In this document: positions 16,354 through 25,158 of the stretch, in pieces
How positions within the stretch are numbered: the stretch's first letter is position 1
Layout of the letters: each line of letters begins with the position of its first letter
Assembly (NCBI RefSeq): GCF_004923295.1
Contig: NZ_CP039636.1
Coordinates: 486,001 to 550,000 of the forward strand
Source: Azospirillum sp. TSH100
GTDB taxonomy: Bacteria; Pseudomonadota; Alphaproteobacteria; Azospirillales; Azospirillaceae
DNA length: 64,000 nucleotides
Reading direction: 5' to 3'
Position numbers and translations under genes: made by a program
Notes under the pieces: generated by a model
Databases searched by the model: none
The model's input: only the letters and a program-made list of their open reading frames with translations
What the model was told of the DNA's origin: nothing

Positions 16354-18639
16354 TCAATGCTTGTCGTGGAACGTCCGGCTGATGACGTCGAGCTGCTGCT
16401 CGCGTGTCAGCTTGATGAAGTTCACCGCGTAGCCGGACACCCGGATGGTCAGCTGCGGATACAGCTCCGGATGGTCCATGGCATGCAGCAGCGTCTCGCG
16501 GTCGAAGACGTTGACGTTGATGTGGTGGCCGCCCTGGGCGGCATAGCCGTCCAGCATGCCGACCAGATTGTTCACACGCTCGTCCTCGGTCCGTCCCAAC
16601 GCGCCGGGGACGATGGTGAAGGTGTAGCTGATGCCGTCCTGCGCGTGCGAGTAGGGCAGCTTCGCCACGCTGGCCATCGACGCGATGGCACCCTTCTTGT
16701 CCCGCCCGTGCATCGGGTTGGCACCCGGCGCGAAGGGCTGGCCGGCCTTGCGGCCGTCCGGCGTGTTGCCGGTCTTCTTGCCGTAGACCACGTTGGAGGT
16801 GATGGTCAGCACCGACTGGGTCGGCATGGCGTTCCGGTAGGGCTTCTGCTTGCGCAGCGCGGTCATGAAGCGCTCGACCGCCCACACCGCGATGTCGTCG
16901 ACCCGCGCGTCGTTGTTGCCGAAGGCCGGATAGTCGCCCTCGATCGCGAAATCGGTGGCGAGGCCGCTGGCGTCGCGGATGACCTTCACCTTGGCGAACT
17001 TGATCGCCGACAGGCTGTCCGCCACCACGCTCAGCCCGGCGATGCCGCAGGCCATGGTGCGCAGGATGTCGCGGTCGTGCAGGGCCATCTCCATCCGCTC
17101 ATACATGTACTTGTCATGCATGTAGTGGATGGCGTTCAGCGCGTTCATGTAGACCTTGGCCAACCACTCCATCATCGGCTCGAAGCGGGCCATGACCTCG
17201 TCATAGTCCAGCACGTCGCCGGTGATCGGCGCGAAGGCCGGGCCGACCTGCTCGCCCGAAACCTCGTCCTTGCCGCCGTTGATGGCGTACATCAGCGTCT
17301 TGGCCAGATTGGCGCGGGCGCCGAAGAACTGCATCTGCTTGCCGATGCGCATGGCCGAGACGCAGCAGGCGATGCCGTAATCGTCGCCCCAATAGCCGCG
17401 CATCAGGTCGTCGTTCTCGTACTGGACCGAGCAGGTCTTGATCGAGGTGTCGGCGCAGAAGCGCTTGAAGCCGTCCGGCAGCTGTTCCGACCACAGGACC
17501 GTCAGGTTCGGTTCCGGCGCCGGCCCCAGGTTGTGCAGGGTCTGCAGCATGCGGAAATTGGTCTTGCTGACCAGCGTCCGGCCGTCCAGCCCCATGCCGC
17601 CCAGGCATTCCGTGACCCAGGTCGGGTCGCCCGAGAACAGCTGGTCATATTCCGGCGTGCGCAGGAAGCGGACCATGCGCAGCTTCATCACGAAATGGTC
17701 GATCATCTCCTGGGCTTCCGCCTCGGTGATGACGCCGTCACGCAGATCGCGGTCGATGTAGATGTCGAGGAAGCTGGACACCCGGCCCAGCGACATCGCC
17801 GCACCGTTGGCCTCCTTCACCGCCGCCAGATAGGCCAGATAGGTCCACTGCACCGCTTCCCGCGCGGTTGCGGCCGGCCGCTTGACGTCGAAGCCGTAGG
17901 AGGCGGCCATCGTGACCAGCTCCTTCAGCGCGCGGATCTGCTCGGAGATCTCCTCGCGCAGGCGCAGCACGTCCTCGTCGATGCGGCTAACCTCCAGCGA
18001 GGCGAGCTGGGCCTTCTTGTCCTTGATCAGGAAATCGGCGCCGTACAGGGCCAGCCGGCGATAGTCGCCGATGATGCGGCCGCGGCCATAGGCGTCGGGC
18101 AGGCCGGTGATGACGCCGGACTTGCGGCAGCGCAGCATCTCGGGCGTGTAGACATCGAACACGCCGTCATTGTGCGTCTTGCGCAGGGCCGGGAACACCT
18201 CCTCCAGCTTCGGCGAGGGGGTGAAGCCGTAGGCTTCCAGGCCGGTCTTGACCATGCGCCAGCCGCCGAACGGCATGATCGCGCGCTTCAGCGGCTTGTC
18301 GGTCTGCAAGCCGACGATCACTTCCAGCTCGCGGTCGATGTAGCCGGCGGCGTGCGAGGTGATGGAGGCGAAGACCTCGGTGTCGGCATCCAGTACGCCG
18401 CCCTTGGCGGCGCGTTCCTGCTTCAGCAGGTCGGTGACCTTGGCGAACAGCGCGGTGGTGCGGGCGGTGGGACCGGCGACGAAGCCCGCGTCCCCTTCAT
18501 AGGGGGTCAGGTTGCGCTGGATGAAATCGCGGACGTCGACCGAGCGGCGCCAGACGCCCGGGGCGAAGCCGCGCCAGGGGTCGGCGGCGGACTGCTGCTC
18601 CGTGGCCTGGGCAAGTCCGTCCATCAGCAGGGTGTCCAT
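16354..18639 (-). CDS. pflB: Formate acetyltransferase (pyruvate formate-lyase)
   Basis: A 761-residue glycyl-radical enzyme, the normal PflB length. It splits pyruvate and CoA to formate and acetyl-CoA without oxygen. The adjacent catalytic cysteines are in DYGIACCVSAMRIG, the radical glycine in RVSGYAVNFIKL near the C-terminus, and the N-terminal ARTTALFAKVTDLL and MPFGGWRMVK segments are typical. ATG 18639 is preceded by GAGGAG at good spacing. It is divergent from the HexR-like gene; two HexR palindromes and a weak FNR-like site lie in the interval. Glycyl-radical pyruvate cleavage is not common in alphaproteobacteria. Confidence 0.96.
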   Translation of the reverse strand: MDTLLMDGLAQATEQQSAADPWRGFAPGVWRRSVDVRDFIQRNLTPYEGDAGFVAGPTARTTALFAKVTDLLKQERAAKGGVLDADTEVFASITSHAAGYIDRELEVIVGLQTDKPLKRAIMPFGGWRMVKTGLEAYGFTPSPKLEEVFPALRKTHNDGVFDVYTPEMLRCRKSGVITGLPDAYGRGRIIGDYRRLALYGADFLIKDKKAQLASLEVSRIDEDVLRLREEISEQIRALKELVTMAASYGFDVKRPAATAREAVQWTYLAYLAAVKEANGAAMSLGRVSSFLDIYIDRDLRDGVITEAEAQEMIDHFVMKLRMVRFLRTPEYDQLFSGDPTWVTECLGGMGLDGRTLVSKTNFRMLQTLHNLGPAPEPNLTVLWSEQLPDGFKRFCADTSIKTCSVQYENDDLMRGYWGDDYGIACCVSAMRIGKQMQFFGARANLAKTLMYAINGGKDEVSGEQVGPAFAPITGDVLDYDEVMARFEPMMEWLAKVYMNALNAIHYMHDKYMYERMEMALHDRDILRTMACGIAGLSVVADSLSAIKFAKVKVIRDASGLATDFAIEGDYPAFGNNDARVDDIAVWAVERFMTALRKQKPYRNAMPTQSVLTITSNVVYGKKTGNTPDGRKAGQPFAPGANPMHGRDKKGAIASMASVAKLPYSHAQDGISYTFTIVPGALGRTEDERVNNLVGMLDGYAAQGGHHINVNVFDRETLLHAMDHPELYPQLTIRVSGYAVNFIKLTREQQLDVISRTFHDKH

Positions 18640-18756
18640 GATGACTCCTCAGAGATATAGCCGTCGGCGCGGGTCGAATGCCGTGTCGGCGGTCTCGTGG
18701 TGCCCGCGAACCGCGCGGGACGATTGAAAGCATAGGCGCGATCGGCGCCGAATTCG

Positions 18757-18770
18757 TTGATACACGTCAT
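18757..18770. promoter_or_regulatory. Weak FNR-like box upstream of pflB
   Basis: TTGATACACGTCAT matches TTGAT-N4-ATCAA at 8 of 10 positions (perfect left half). It is about 118 bases before the pflB ATG, a plausible activator distance. Confidence 0.3.
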
Positions 18771-18831
18771 ATTTTCAGGCCGGGCGCCGGGTGGCCGATC
18801 TCTTGACCGACGCTATGTGTTGCGCCCGCTC

Positions 18832-18846
18832 TGTAGTTTTACTACA
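18832..18846. promoter_or_regulatory. HexR operator-like palindrome 1
   Basis: TGTAGTTTTACTACA is a perfect 6-bp inverted repeat with 3-nt centre, matching the proteobacterial HexR consensus TGTAnTnnnAnTACA. It lies 193 bases upstream of pflB and 190 upstream of the HexR-like gene. Confidence 0.7.
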
Positions 18847-18979
18847 TACCCCCGGACGGGCTTCCGGACAAGGCAAACGGGGCCGGCATTTTGTCGCAGG
18901 CAGGGGATGGAGCGGTTGGAAATGCTCGGAAGGGCCACGTCGGCGGCGCGACGGAATCGGTCGTTCGCAGCGCTGTATA

Positions 18980-18994
18980 TGTAGCTTTGCTACA
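18980..18994. promoter_or_regulatory. HexR operator-like palindrome 2
   Basis: TGTAGCTTTGCTACA, perfect 6-bp arms, extendable by A/T on each side. It ends 41 bases before the HexR-like start codon, the position expected for autoregulation. Confidence 0.7.
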
Positions 18995-19035
18995 TGTGCT
19001 AGACTGACCCACAATCAGAAGGGAGCGCCCCCCAC

Positions 19036-19908
19036 ATGCTGGCGAGAATCGCCGCCGTCCGCGACCAGATCCGGCCATCGGAACGCAAGCTGGCCGATTA
19101 TGCGATGGCCCATCCGGGCGACGTCATCAACCTTTCCATGGCCGAACTGGCCGACCGGGTCGGGGTCAGCGAACCGACGGTGGCGCGCTTCTGCGCGGCG
19201 CTCGGCTGCCGCGGCTTCCGTGAATTCAAGATCAAGCTGGCGCAGGACATCGCCGGCGGCATGCCCTTCCTGCACCAGGATCTGTCGGTCGGTGGGGATG
19301 TGGATGCGGATGGGGGTGTGCCGGGGGCAGTGTTGGCCGGCAAGCTGTTCGACCGCACCATCGCCACGCTGATGCAGGTGCGCAACAACCTGCCGGCCCA
19401 GGCGGTGGACCGCGCTGCCGACGTTCTGGCCTCGGCCCGGCGGATCGAGTTCTACGGCTCCGGCAATTCCGGCACGGTGGCGGAGGACATCCAGCGCAAA
19501 TTCTTCCGGCTTGGCATGCCGACGGTCGCCTACACCGACTCCCACGTCTATTTCGCCTCCGCCCTGACCCTGGCGAAGGGCGATGCCGTCGTCGCGGTGT
19601 CCAGCACAGGCCGCACCCGTGACATCCTCGACGCCGTGCAGAACGCCCGCAAGGCCGGCGCCGACGTGGTGGCCCTGACCCGTTCCGGCTCTCCTCTCGC
19701 CGACATGGCGACCGTCAGCCTCGTCGCCGACGTGGCCGACGATTTCGACATCCATTCGCCGATGACCGTCCGCATCGCCCATCTGGTCCTGGGCGACATC
19801 CTGTCGATCGCCGTGGCGCTACGGATGGGCGACACCCTCCAGGAGCGGCTGAAGCGCCACGACCGCGCGGTGGACGCCCACGTATCGGAACGGGCCGGCA
19901 ATAGTTAA
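19036..19908 (+). CDS. hexR: RpiR/HexR-family transcriptional regulator with SIS domain
   Basis: A 290-residue regulator. The N-terminal RpiR helix-turn-helix spans about residues 15-75 (RPSERKLADYAMAHPGDVIN, then VSEPTVARFCAALGCRGFREFK). The SIS sugar-phosphate domain spans about 120-260 (RIEFYGSGNSG, then VAVSSTGRTRDILDAV). This architecture and the palindromes in front of it match HexR, which is released from DNA by KDPG, the Entner-Doudoroff intermediate. It is divergent from pflB. ATG 19036 is preceded by AAGGGAG. The gene symbol rests on motif plus operator resemblance; another RpiR paralog cannot be excluded. Confidence 0.82.
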   Translation: MLARIAAVRDQIRPSERKLADYAMAHPGDVINLSMAELADRVGVSEPTVARFCAALGCRGFREFKIKLAQDIAGGMPFLHQDLSVGGDVDADGGVPGAVLAGKLFDRTIATLMQVRNNLPAQAVDRAADVLASARRIEFYGSGNSGTVAEDIQRKFFRLGMPTVAYTDSHVYFASALTLAKGDAVVAVSSTGRTRDILDAVQNARKAGADVVALTRSGSPLADMATVSLVADVADDFDIHSPMTVRIAHLVLGDILSIAVALRMGDTLQERLKRHDRAVDAHVSERAGNS

Positions 19909-19932
19909 GACAGGTCAGAGATTCGCGCGGGG

Positions 19933-19953
19933 CGGAGCCGTTGTGCGGCTCCG
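19933..19953 (+). terminator. hexR terminator
   Basis: CGGAGCCG/CGGCTCCG, 8-bp perfect stem with TTGTG loop, 25 bases past the hexR stop, followed by only two T. Confidence 0.5.
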
Positions 19954-20060
19954 TTCAACAAAAAGGCGGAGAAAGGATGAAATTCCTATATACTGCGGCA
20001 GGTTCCATCCGTTTGCGGAGGCCTGCCATGCCGCTCGACAGCCAAGTTTTCGCCGCGTGG

Positions 20061-20100
20061 ATGGAACAGCGGCCGGGGACCTGTTCCACGCTGTTTCACC
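20061..20100. repeat. GGAACA/TGTTCC dispersed repeat, copy 1
   Basis: ATGGAACAGCGG...CCTGTTCCACGCTGTTTCACC. It contains the inverted repeat TGGAACA/TGTTCCA followed by a degenerate third half (TGTTTCA). About two-thirds identical to copy 2, 93 bases away in direct orientation. Confidence 0.6.
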
Positions 20101-20153
20101 CGCCCGGCGCTTGCCCATGCCGACCGACGCGTGGGTTGGCGCCATGGCGTGAC

Positions 20154-20193
20154 ATGGAACAACGGGCGGATTCCTGTTCCACACCGTTCCATC
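20154..20193. repeat. GGAACA/TGTTCC dispersed repeat, copy 2
   Basis: ATGGAACAACGG...CCTGTTCCACACCGTTCCATC, same layout as copy 1: an inverted TGGAACA/TGTTCCA pair and a third GTTCCA half-site 4 bases further on. Confidence 0.6.
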
Positions 20194-20213
20194 TTCCATG
20201 GCGACCCGATGGC

Positions 20214-20606
20214 TTACTGCTGGCCCGGCAGCTTTGCCCCTTCGCGGGCGTAGACCTGGATCGGCCGGCAATCCTCGTCGAGCGTGACCACCAGCGCGCC
20301 CGGCTGGTCCTTCAGATACACCCAGGCGTCCCAGCGGACGATCGCATCGCGGAACATGTCGCGATAGATCCCGTAATTCACGCCGCGGATGTTGCCGGGG
20401 GGGAGGCGCAACCCGGTCAGAACCGACGCGGTCTGCGGGTTGCAGTCATTGGCCACGTTGCTGTTGATGACGGCAAGCAGGGCTGGATCGGGCTGTGCCA
20501 TCGGCGGGGGCGAGAGAGTGGAGGCGCAGGCGGAGACCAGCAGGGTCAGCGTACCGGCCGCGGCGGCGGCCGCGAGGTTCGGCGTTTTCATCGGGGACGG
20601 CACCAT
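20214..20606 (-). CDS. Predicted small lipoprotein
   Basis: A 130-residue protein with a short hydrophobic signal and a lipobox (LLVSAC, Cys near residue 28), so it is probably membrane-anchored by lipid. The mature part has few distinctive features: NDCNPQTASVLTGL and a C-terminal TLDEDCRPIQVYAREG, with two Cys that could form a disulfide. No family recognised. Start ATG 20606 is preferred; ATG 20591 would give a 125-residue version with the same lipobox. The longer frame to 20795 looks non-coding. It is divergent from the RraA-like gene. Confidence 0.65.
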   Translation of the reverse strand: MVPSPMKTPNLAAAAAAGTLTLLVSACASTLSPPPMAQPDPALLAVINSNVANDCNPQTASVLTGLRLPPGNIRGVNYGIYRDMFRDAIVRWDAWVYLKDQPGALVVTLDEDCRPIQVYAREGAKLPGQQ

Positions 20607-20800
20607 TCGTTTTCTTCGTCTTTCTGGAAATATGGGTGGCGGATGCGGCGGCGTCGATTGCACGTTCGGCAAGTCTCCTGCGTCACGTTCGCCGACCGGC
20701 CGCCGGGGCGGCTGGCGGCTCTTGCCTCCCGTCCGGCTTTGGCGCAAGAGGTGACGCGAGAAAGTCCCTGCACCGTTCACGCTGCGGAGTTCCAAGCCCC

Positions 20801-21313
20801 ATGACGACCGATCAGAGCCTCTCCTTCGTCCCCACCTGCGATCTGTTCGACCGCTTCAAGGATGACGCCCGCTATGTCCTGCCGGGCTTCCGCGACTTCG
20901 GCGCCGTCACCCGCTTTGCCGGCGGGGTCGTCACCGTGAAGTGCCTGGAGGACAATTCCCGCGTCAAGGAACTGCTGGCCACCCCCGGTGCCGGCCGCAT
21001 CCTGGTGGTGGATGGCGCCGGCAGCCTGCGCTGCGCCCTGATGGGCGACATGATCGCCGCGTCGGCCGTCAGGAACGGCTGGGCCGGCGTGGTGATCTGG
21101 GGCTGCGTCCGCGACGTGGCCGAACTGGCGACCCTGCCGCTCGGCATCAAGGCGCTGGCGTCGATTCCGCGTGCCTCTACCCGGCGCGACCAGGGGCTGG
21201 TCGACGTCGCCGTGGAGTTGCCGGGCGCTGTCATCCGCCCCGGCGACATCCTGTTCGCCGACGAGGACGGCATCGTCCTGCTGACGCCGGAGCAGGCCGC
21301 CACCTTGAAGTAA
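20801..21313 (+). CDS. RraA-family protein (RNase E inhibitor-like / HMG aldolase-like)
   Basis: A 170-residue protein with the RraA fold signatures: CDLFDRF at the N-terminus, GRILVVDGAGSLRCALMGD and GVVIWGCVRDVAEL (the G-x-R-D metal and substrate loop). Proteins of this family either bind RNase E (RraA) or act as 4-hydroxy-4-methyl-2-oxoglutarate/oxaloacetate aldolases; sequence alone does not decide. Length (about 160-170) and lack of extensions match RraA. ATG 20801 is chosen because the upstream frame overlaps the divergent lipoprotein gene. Followed 200 bases later by acnB. Confidence 0.82.
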   Translation: MTTDQSLSFVPTCDLFDRFKDDARYVLPGFRDFGAVTRFAGGVVTVKCLEDNSRVKELLATPGAGRILVVDGAGSLRCALMGDMIAASAVRNGWAGVVIWGCVRDVAELATLPLGIKALASIPRASTRRDQGLVDVAVELPGAVIRPGDILFADEDGIVLLTPEQAATLK

Positions 21314-21515
21314 AGCATGGGTGCCGAAGTGGTCATACCAAGCGCCGGTAATACCAGTGCAAAAAGAATGGCTGCTTCATCCTGTCCGCTTCACGTAAGC
21401 GGGGCGCCCCCTTGCACTTTCATTTAAGCAGGCATATAAACCCGCCATGAGTTCAAGCGGGCCGTCTCACGGTTCCCATCCACGGGCCGGCCTTTCATTT
21501 ATGAGGAACCCTGCC

Positions 21516-24107
21516 GTGCTCGAAGCCTACCGCCAGCACGCGGCCGAACGCGCCGCCCTCGGAATTCCGGCCCTGCCCCTCACCGCGAAGCAGACGTCGG
21601 AGCTGATCGACCTGCTGAAGGCCCCGCCGGCGGGCGAGGAGGCCTTCCTTCTCGACCTCATCACCCACCGCGTTCCGGCCGGCGTCGACGATGCCGCCCG
21701 TGTCAAGGCCGGCTTCCTGGCCGCCGTCGCCAAGGGCGCCGACAGCTCGCCGCTGATCTCCAAGGTCAAGGCTACCGAACTGCTGGGCACCATGCTCGGC
21801 GGCTTCAACGTCCAGCCGCTGATCGACCTGCTGGCGGACGCCGAATGCGGCACCGCCGCCGCGGAAGGTCTGAAGAAGACCCTGCTGGTCTTCGACTTCT
21901 TCCACGACGTCAAGGAGCTGGCCGACAAGGGCAACGCCAACGCCAAGGCGGTGCTGCAGTCCTGGGCCGATGCCGAGTGGTTCACCTCGCGTCAGGAAGT
22001 CCCGGCCTCGATGACCCTGACCGTCTTCAAGGTGTCGGGCGAGACCAACACCGACGACCTGTCGCCGGCCCCCGACGCCTGGAGCCGTCCGGACATCCCG
22101 CTGCACGCGCTCGCCATGCTGAAGAACCCGCGCCCGGGCATCGAGGCCGACGAGCCGGGCCAGCGCGGCCCGACCAGGCAGCTGGAAGCGCTGAAGCAGA
22201 AGGGCAACCTGATCGCCTATGTCGGCGACGTGGTCGGCACCGGCTCCTCGCGCAAGTCCGCCACCAATTCGGTGCTGTGGTTCACCGGCGAGGACATCCC
22301 CTTCGTCCCGAACAAGCGTTTCGGCGGCGTCTGCCTCGGCACCAAGATCGCCCCGATCTTCTTCAACACCATGGAAGACGCCGGCGCCCTGCCCATCGAA
22401 CTCGACGTCAACAAGATGGAGATGGGCGACGTCATCGAGCTGCGCCCCTATGAGGGCAAGGCGCTGAAGAACGGCGAGGTCATCGCCGAATTCACCGTCC
22501 GCTCCGAGGTGATCTTCGACGAGGTGCGTGCCGGCGGCCGCATCCCGCTGATCATCGGCCGCGGCCTGACCGCTCGCGCCCGCGAGGCGCTCGGCCTGCC
22601 GGCGTCGGAGCTGTTCCGCCAGCCGGCCGCTCCGGCCGACACCGGCAAGGGCTACACGCTGGCCCAGAAGATGGTCGGCCGCGCCTGCGGCCTGCCGGAA
22701 GGCAAGGGTGTGCGTCCCGGCACCTATTGCGAGCCGAAGATGACCACGGTCGGGTCGCAGGACACCACCGGCCCGATGACCCGCGACGAGCTGAAGGATC
22801 TGGCCTGCCTGGGCTTCTCGGCCGATCTGGTGATGCAGTCCTTCTGCCACACCGCCGCCTATCCGAAGCTGGTGGACGTCAAGACCCACCATGAGCTGCC
22901 GGACTTCATCTCCACCCGCGGCGGTGTGTCCTTGCGTCCGGGCGACGGCGTCATCCACTCCTGGCTGAACCGCCTGCTGCTGCCGGACACCGTCGGCACC
23001 GGCGGCGACAGCCACACCCGCTTCCCGATCGGCATCAGCTTCCCGGCCGGCTCCGGTCTGGTCGCCTTCGCCGCCGCCACCGGCGTCATGCCGCTGGACA
23101 TGCCGGAATCGGTGCTGGTCCGCTTCAAGGGCGAAATGCAGCCGGGCGTCACCCTGCGTGACCTCGTCAACGCCATCCCGCTCTACGCGATCAAGGCCGG
23201 CCTGCTGACGGTCGAGAAGAAGGGCAAGAAGAACATCTTCTCCGGTCGCGTGCTGGAGATCGAAGGTCTGCCCGACCTGAAGGTCGAGCAGGCGTTCGAG
23301 CTGACCGACGCCTCGGCCGAGCGCTCGGCGGCGGGCTGCACCGTGCTCCTGAACAAGGAGCCGATCATCGAGTACATGAACTCCAACATCACGCTGATGA
23401 AGTGGATGATTGCCAACGGGTACGCCGATGCGCGCACCCTGGAGCGCCGCATCAAGGCGATGGAGGCGTGGATCGCCGATCCGCAGCTGCTGCGTCCGGA
23501 CGCCGACGCCGAATACGCCGCGGTGATCGAGATCGATCTGGCCGACATCAAGGAGCCGATCCTGGCTTGCCCGAACGATCCGGACGACGTGAAGACGCTG
23601 TCCGAAGTCGCCGGCGACAAGATCGATGAGGTGTTCATCGGCTCCTGCATGACCAACATCGGCCACTTCCGTGCCGCCGGTAAGATCCTGAACGGGAATT
23701 CGGACATCCCGACCCGCCTGTGGATCGCCCCGCCGACGAAGATGGACGCGATGATGCTGACCGAGGAAGGCTATTACGCCACCCTCGGCAAGGCCGGCGC
23801 CCGCATGGAGATGCCGGGCTGCTCGCTGTGCATGGGCAACCAGGCGCAGGTCCGCAAGGGCTCGACCGCCGTCTCGACCTCGACCCGCAACTTCCCGAAC
23901 CGTCTGGGCATCGACACCCGCGTCTACCTGTCGTCGGCCGAACTGGCCGCCGTCGCGGCGCTGCTGGGCAAGATCCCGACCACCGAGGAGTATCTCGCCC
24001 AGGTCGGCGTGGTGAACAAGTCGGCTGGCGACATCTACCGCTACATGAACTTCGACCAGATCCCGGCTTTCCAGGAAGTCGCGGAAAAGGTCGCCGTCCC
24101 GGCCTGA
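21516..24107 (+). CDS. acnB: Bifunctional aconitate hydratase 2 / 2-methylisocitrate dehydratase
   Basis: An 863-residue AcnB-type aconitase of the TCA cycle. The HEAT-like N-terminal domain precedes the swivel domain (ETNTDDLSPAPDAWSRPDIP) and the catalytic domains. Cluster cysteines lie in FIGSCMTNIGH and PGCSLCMGNQA. The start is GTG 21516: it places VLEAYRQHAAERAALGI exactly on the MLEEYRKH start of E. coli AcnB, and GAGGA (21503-21507) sits 8 bases upstream. The frame continues upstream through ATG 21501 and to 21447, but those starts lack this ribosome-binding site. In enterobacteria apo-AcnB also binds mRNA. A strong bidirectional terminator follows. Confidence 0.95.
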   Translation: MLEAYRQHAAERAALGIPALPLTAKQTSELIDLLKAPPAGEEAFLLDLITHRVPAGVDDAARVKAGFLAAVAKGADSSPLISKVKATELLGTMLGGFNVQPLIDLLADAECGTAAAEGLKKTLLVFDFFHDVKELADKGNANAKAVLQSWADAEWFTSRQEVPASMTLTVFKVSGETNTDDLSPAPDAWSRPDIPLHALAMLKNPRPGIEADEPGQRGPTRQLEALKQKGNLIAYVGDVVGTGSSRKSATNSVLWFTGEDIPFVPNKRFGGVCLGTKIAPIFFNTMEDAGALPIELDVNKMEMGDVIELRPYEGKALKNGEVIAEFTVRSEVIFDEVRAGGRIPLIIGRGLTARAREALGLPASELFRQPAAPADTGKGYTLAQKMVGRACGLPEGKGVRPGTYCEPKMTTVGSQDTTGPMTRDELKDLACLGFSADLVMQSFCHTAAYPKLVDVKTHHELPDFISTRGGVSLRPGDGVIHSWLNRLLLPDTVGTGGDSHTRFPIGISFPAGSGLVAFAAATGVMPLDMPESVLVRFKGEMQPGVTLRDLVNAIPLYAIKAGLLTVEKKGKKNIFSGRVLEIEGLPDLKVEQAFELTDASAERSAAGCTVLLNKEPIIEYMNSNITLMKWMIANGYADARTLERRIKAMEAWIADPQLLRPDADAEYAAVIEIDLADIKEPILACPNDPDDVKTLSEVAGDKIDEVFIGSCMTNIGHFRAAGKILNGNSDIPTRLWIAPPTKMDAMMLTEEGYYATLGKAGARMEMPGCSLCMGNQAQVRKGSTAVSTSTRNFPNRLGIDTRVYLSSAELAAVAALLGKIPTTEEYLAQVGVVNKSAGDIYRYMNFDQIPAFQEVAEKVAVPA

Positions 24108-24126
24108 TCGTCGGACGCAGCGGTCG

Positions 24127-24172
24127 GTGACGAAAAACCCCGCCGGAGCGATCCGGCGGGGTTTTTCGTCAC
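24127..24172. terminator. Bidirectional terminator between acnB and the MBL hydrolase
   Basis: Perfect 21-bp stem (24127-24147/24152-24172), GCGA loop, with A5 and T5 tracts inside the arms so that it works on both strands. Confidence 0.9.
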
Positions 24173-24181
24173 TCTGGAGCT

Positions 24182-25081
24182 TCAGGGTGCGCAATAGGCG
24201 CTGCGGTCCTCCGCCCGCGACGGCTTTTCCAGATAGATCCCCCGCCGCGGGATGGCGATCCTGTCGAACTCTTCGGCCAGCTTGTGCAGGGCGGCACGCA
24301 TTTCGGCACCCCGCATCGGCTCCCCATGGCCGGCGATGAGCAGTTCGGGTTCCAGGGCCGCCAGCCGGGCGACCGATTCCCGAGCCTTGTCCCATTCGAC
24401 GGTGAAATACATTGGCGGCCCGTGCATCTCGGCCCGCTGCACCGCCACTGCATAGACCGATTCCTGGCCCGTGGTGACGAAGGCGTCACCGACGATCATC
24501 GAACGGTCCTGCTCCCGCCAGAAGGAGACATGGCCGACGCTGTGTCCCGGCGTGTGTATCCAGCGCCATCCCGGCATCCCCGGCACTGAGCCGTCGTCCG
24601 GCAGGGCGCGCAGGCGCGCTCCGACATCCACCGGCTTGCGCGGATAGAAGCGTGCCAGTGCCGCCATCGCCCCGCCGCCGACCGACGGATCGCCGGGCGG
24701 GTAGGCGGCCTGACCGTTCAGATAGGGATGCTCCAGCGGGTGGGCGTAGACCGGCGCATCCCATTCCTCCGCCAGATCCTCCAGCACGCCGACATGGTCG
24801 AAATGGCCGTGGGTCAGGACGATGGCCGCCGGCCGGGAGACGCGGCCAAACCGCTCCGCCGCGGCTGAGCGGATGAATCCCTTGGTGCCGATCAGCCCGG
24901 CATCGACCAGCACCCAGCCGCGGTCGCCGGCACCCGGCGGTCCCCAGAACACCACATTGACGATGCCGAGCCGCCGATAGGCGAGGTCGGCTGCGATCTC
25001 GTGCGTGTGGTCGCCGCGCAATGCGTCAAGCGCCAAGTCGATCGCGCTGCTGTCCTCCGACAACGGAATCTGCGGGGCCAT
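24182..25081 (-). CDS. Metallo-beta-lactamase-fold hydrolase
   Basis: A 299-residue MBL protein. The zinc motif is THGHFDHVG, with further ligands in HTPGHSVGH, the D of IVGDAF and the H of IAGHGEP. It resembles the broad quorum-quenching lactonase/RNase Z-like hydrolase group that lacks extra domains. The substrate is unknown. It ends 10 bases from the bidirectional terminator shared with acnB and is followed upstream by the isoprenylcysteine-methyltransferase-like gene on the same strand, 77 bases away. Confidence 0.8.
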   Translation of the reverse strand: MAPQIPLSEDSSAIDLALDALRGDHTHEIAADLAYRRLGIVNVVFWGPPGAGDRGWVLVDAGLIGTKGFIRSAAAERFGRVSRPAAIVLTHGHFDHVGVLEDLAEEWDAPVYAHPLEHPYLNGQAAYPPGDPSVGGGAMAALARFYPRKPVDVGARLRALPDDGSVPGMPGWRWIHTPGHSVGHVSFWREQDRSMIVGDAFVTTGQESVYAVAVQRAEMHGPPMYFTVEWDKARESVARLAALEPELLIAGHGEPMRGAEMRAALHKLAEEFDRIAIPRRGIYLEKPSRAEDRSAYCAP

Positions 25082-25158
25082 GGTCGTTCCTCTCCCACCT
25101 GTGTCCTTTCAGACAACAGCAGGGAGTGGCGCTTGTCCTGCCGCCATGTTCCCTGCGG

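Larger units (their letters stand above)
18640..19035. other. 396-bp divergent pflB/hexR regulatory region
   Basis: No gene seen. It contains a weak FNR-like box and two TGTAG(T/C)-TTT-(A/G)CTACA palindromes, one centrally and one close to the hexR start. Confidence 0.6.
19909..20213. other. Intergenic region with repeats between hexR and the lipoprotein gene
   Basis: Holds the hexR terminator and two copies of a 40-bp GGAACA/TGTTCC repeat. An ATG at 19977 with a purine-rich leader opens a long frame, but it runs antisense through the lipoprotein gene and shows no recognisable protein, so it is not called. Confidence 0.5.

Noticed and set aside
15217..18660. 1147-residue + frame over pflA and pflB
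   Set aside because: It is antisense to two unambiguous enzymes; the open frame results from high GC content.
19977..20804. Long + frame with ATG 19977 and purine-rich leader running through the repeats
   Set aside because: It crosses the lipoprotein gene antisense, its protein shows no family resemblance and its composition is Arg/Pro-rich like shadow frames.
21495..24395. 966-residue minus frame antisense to acnB
   Set aside because: Shadow of acnB; no domain resemblance.
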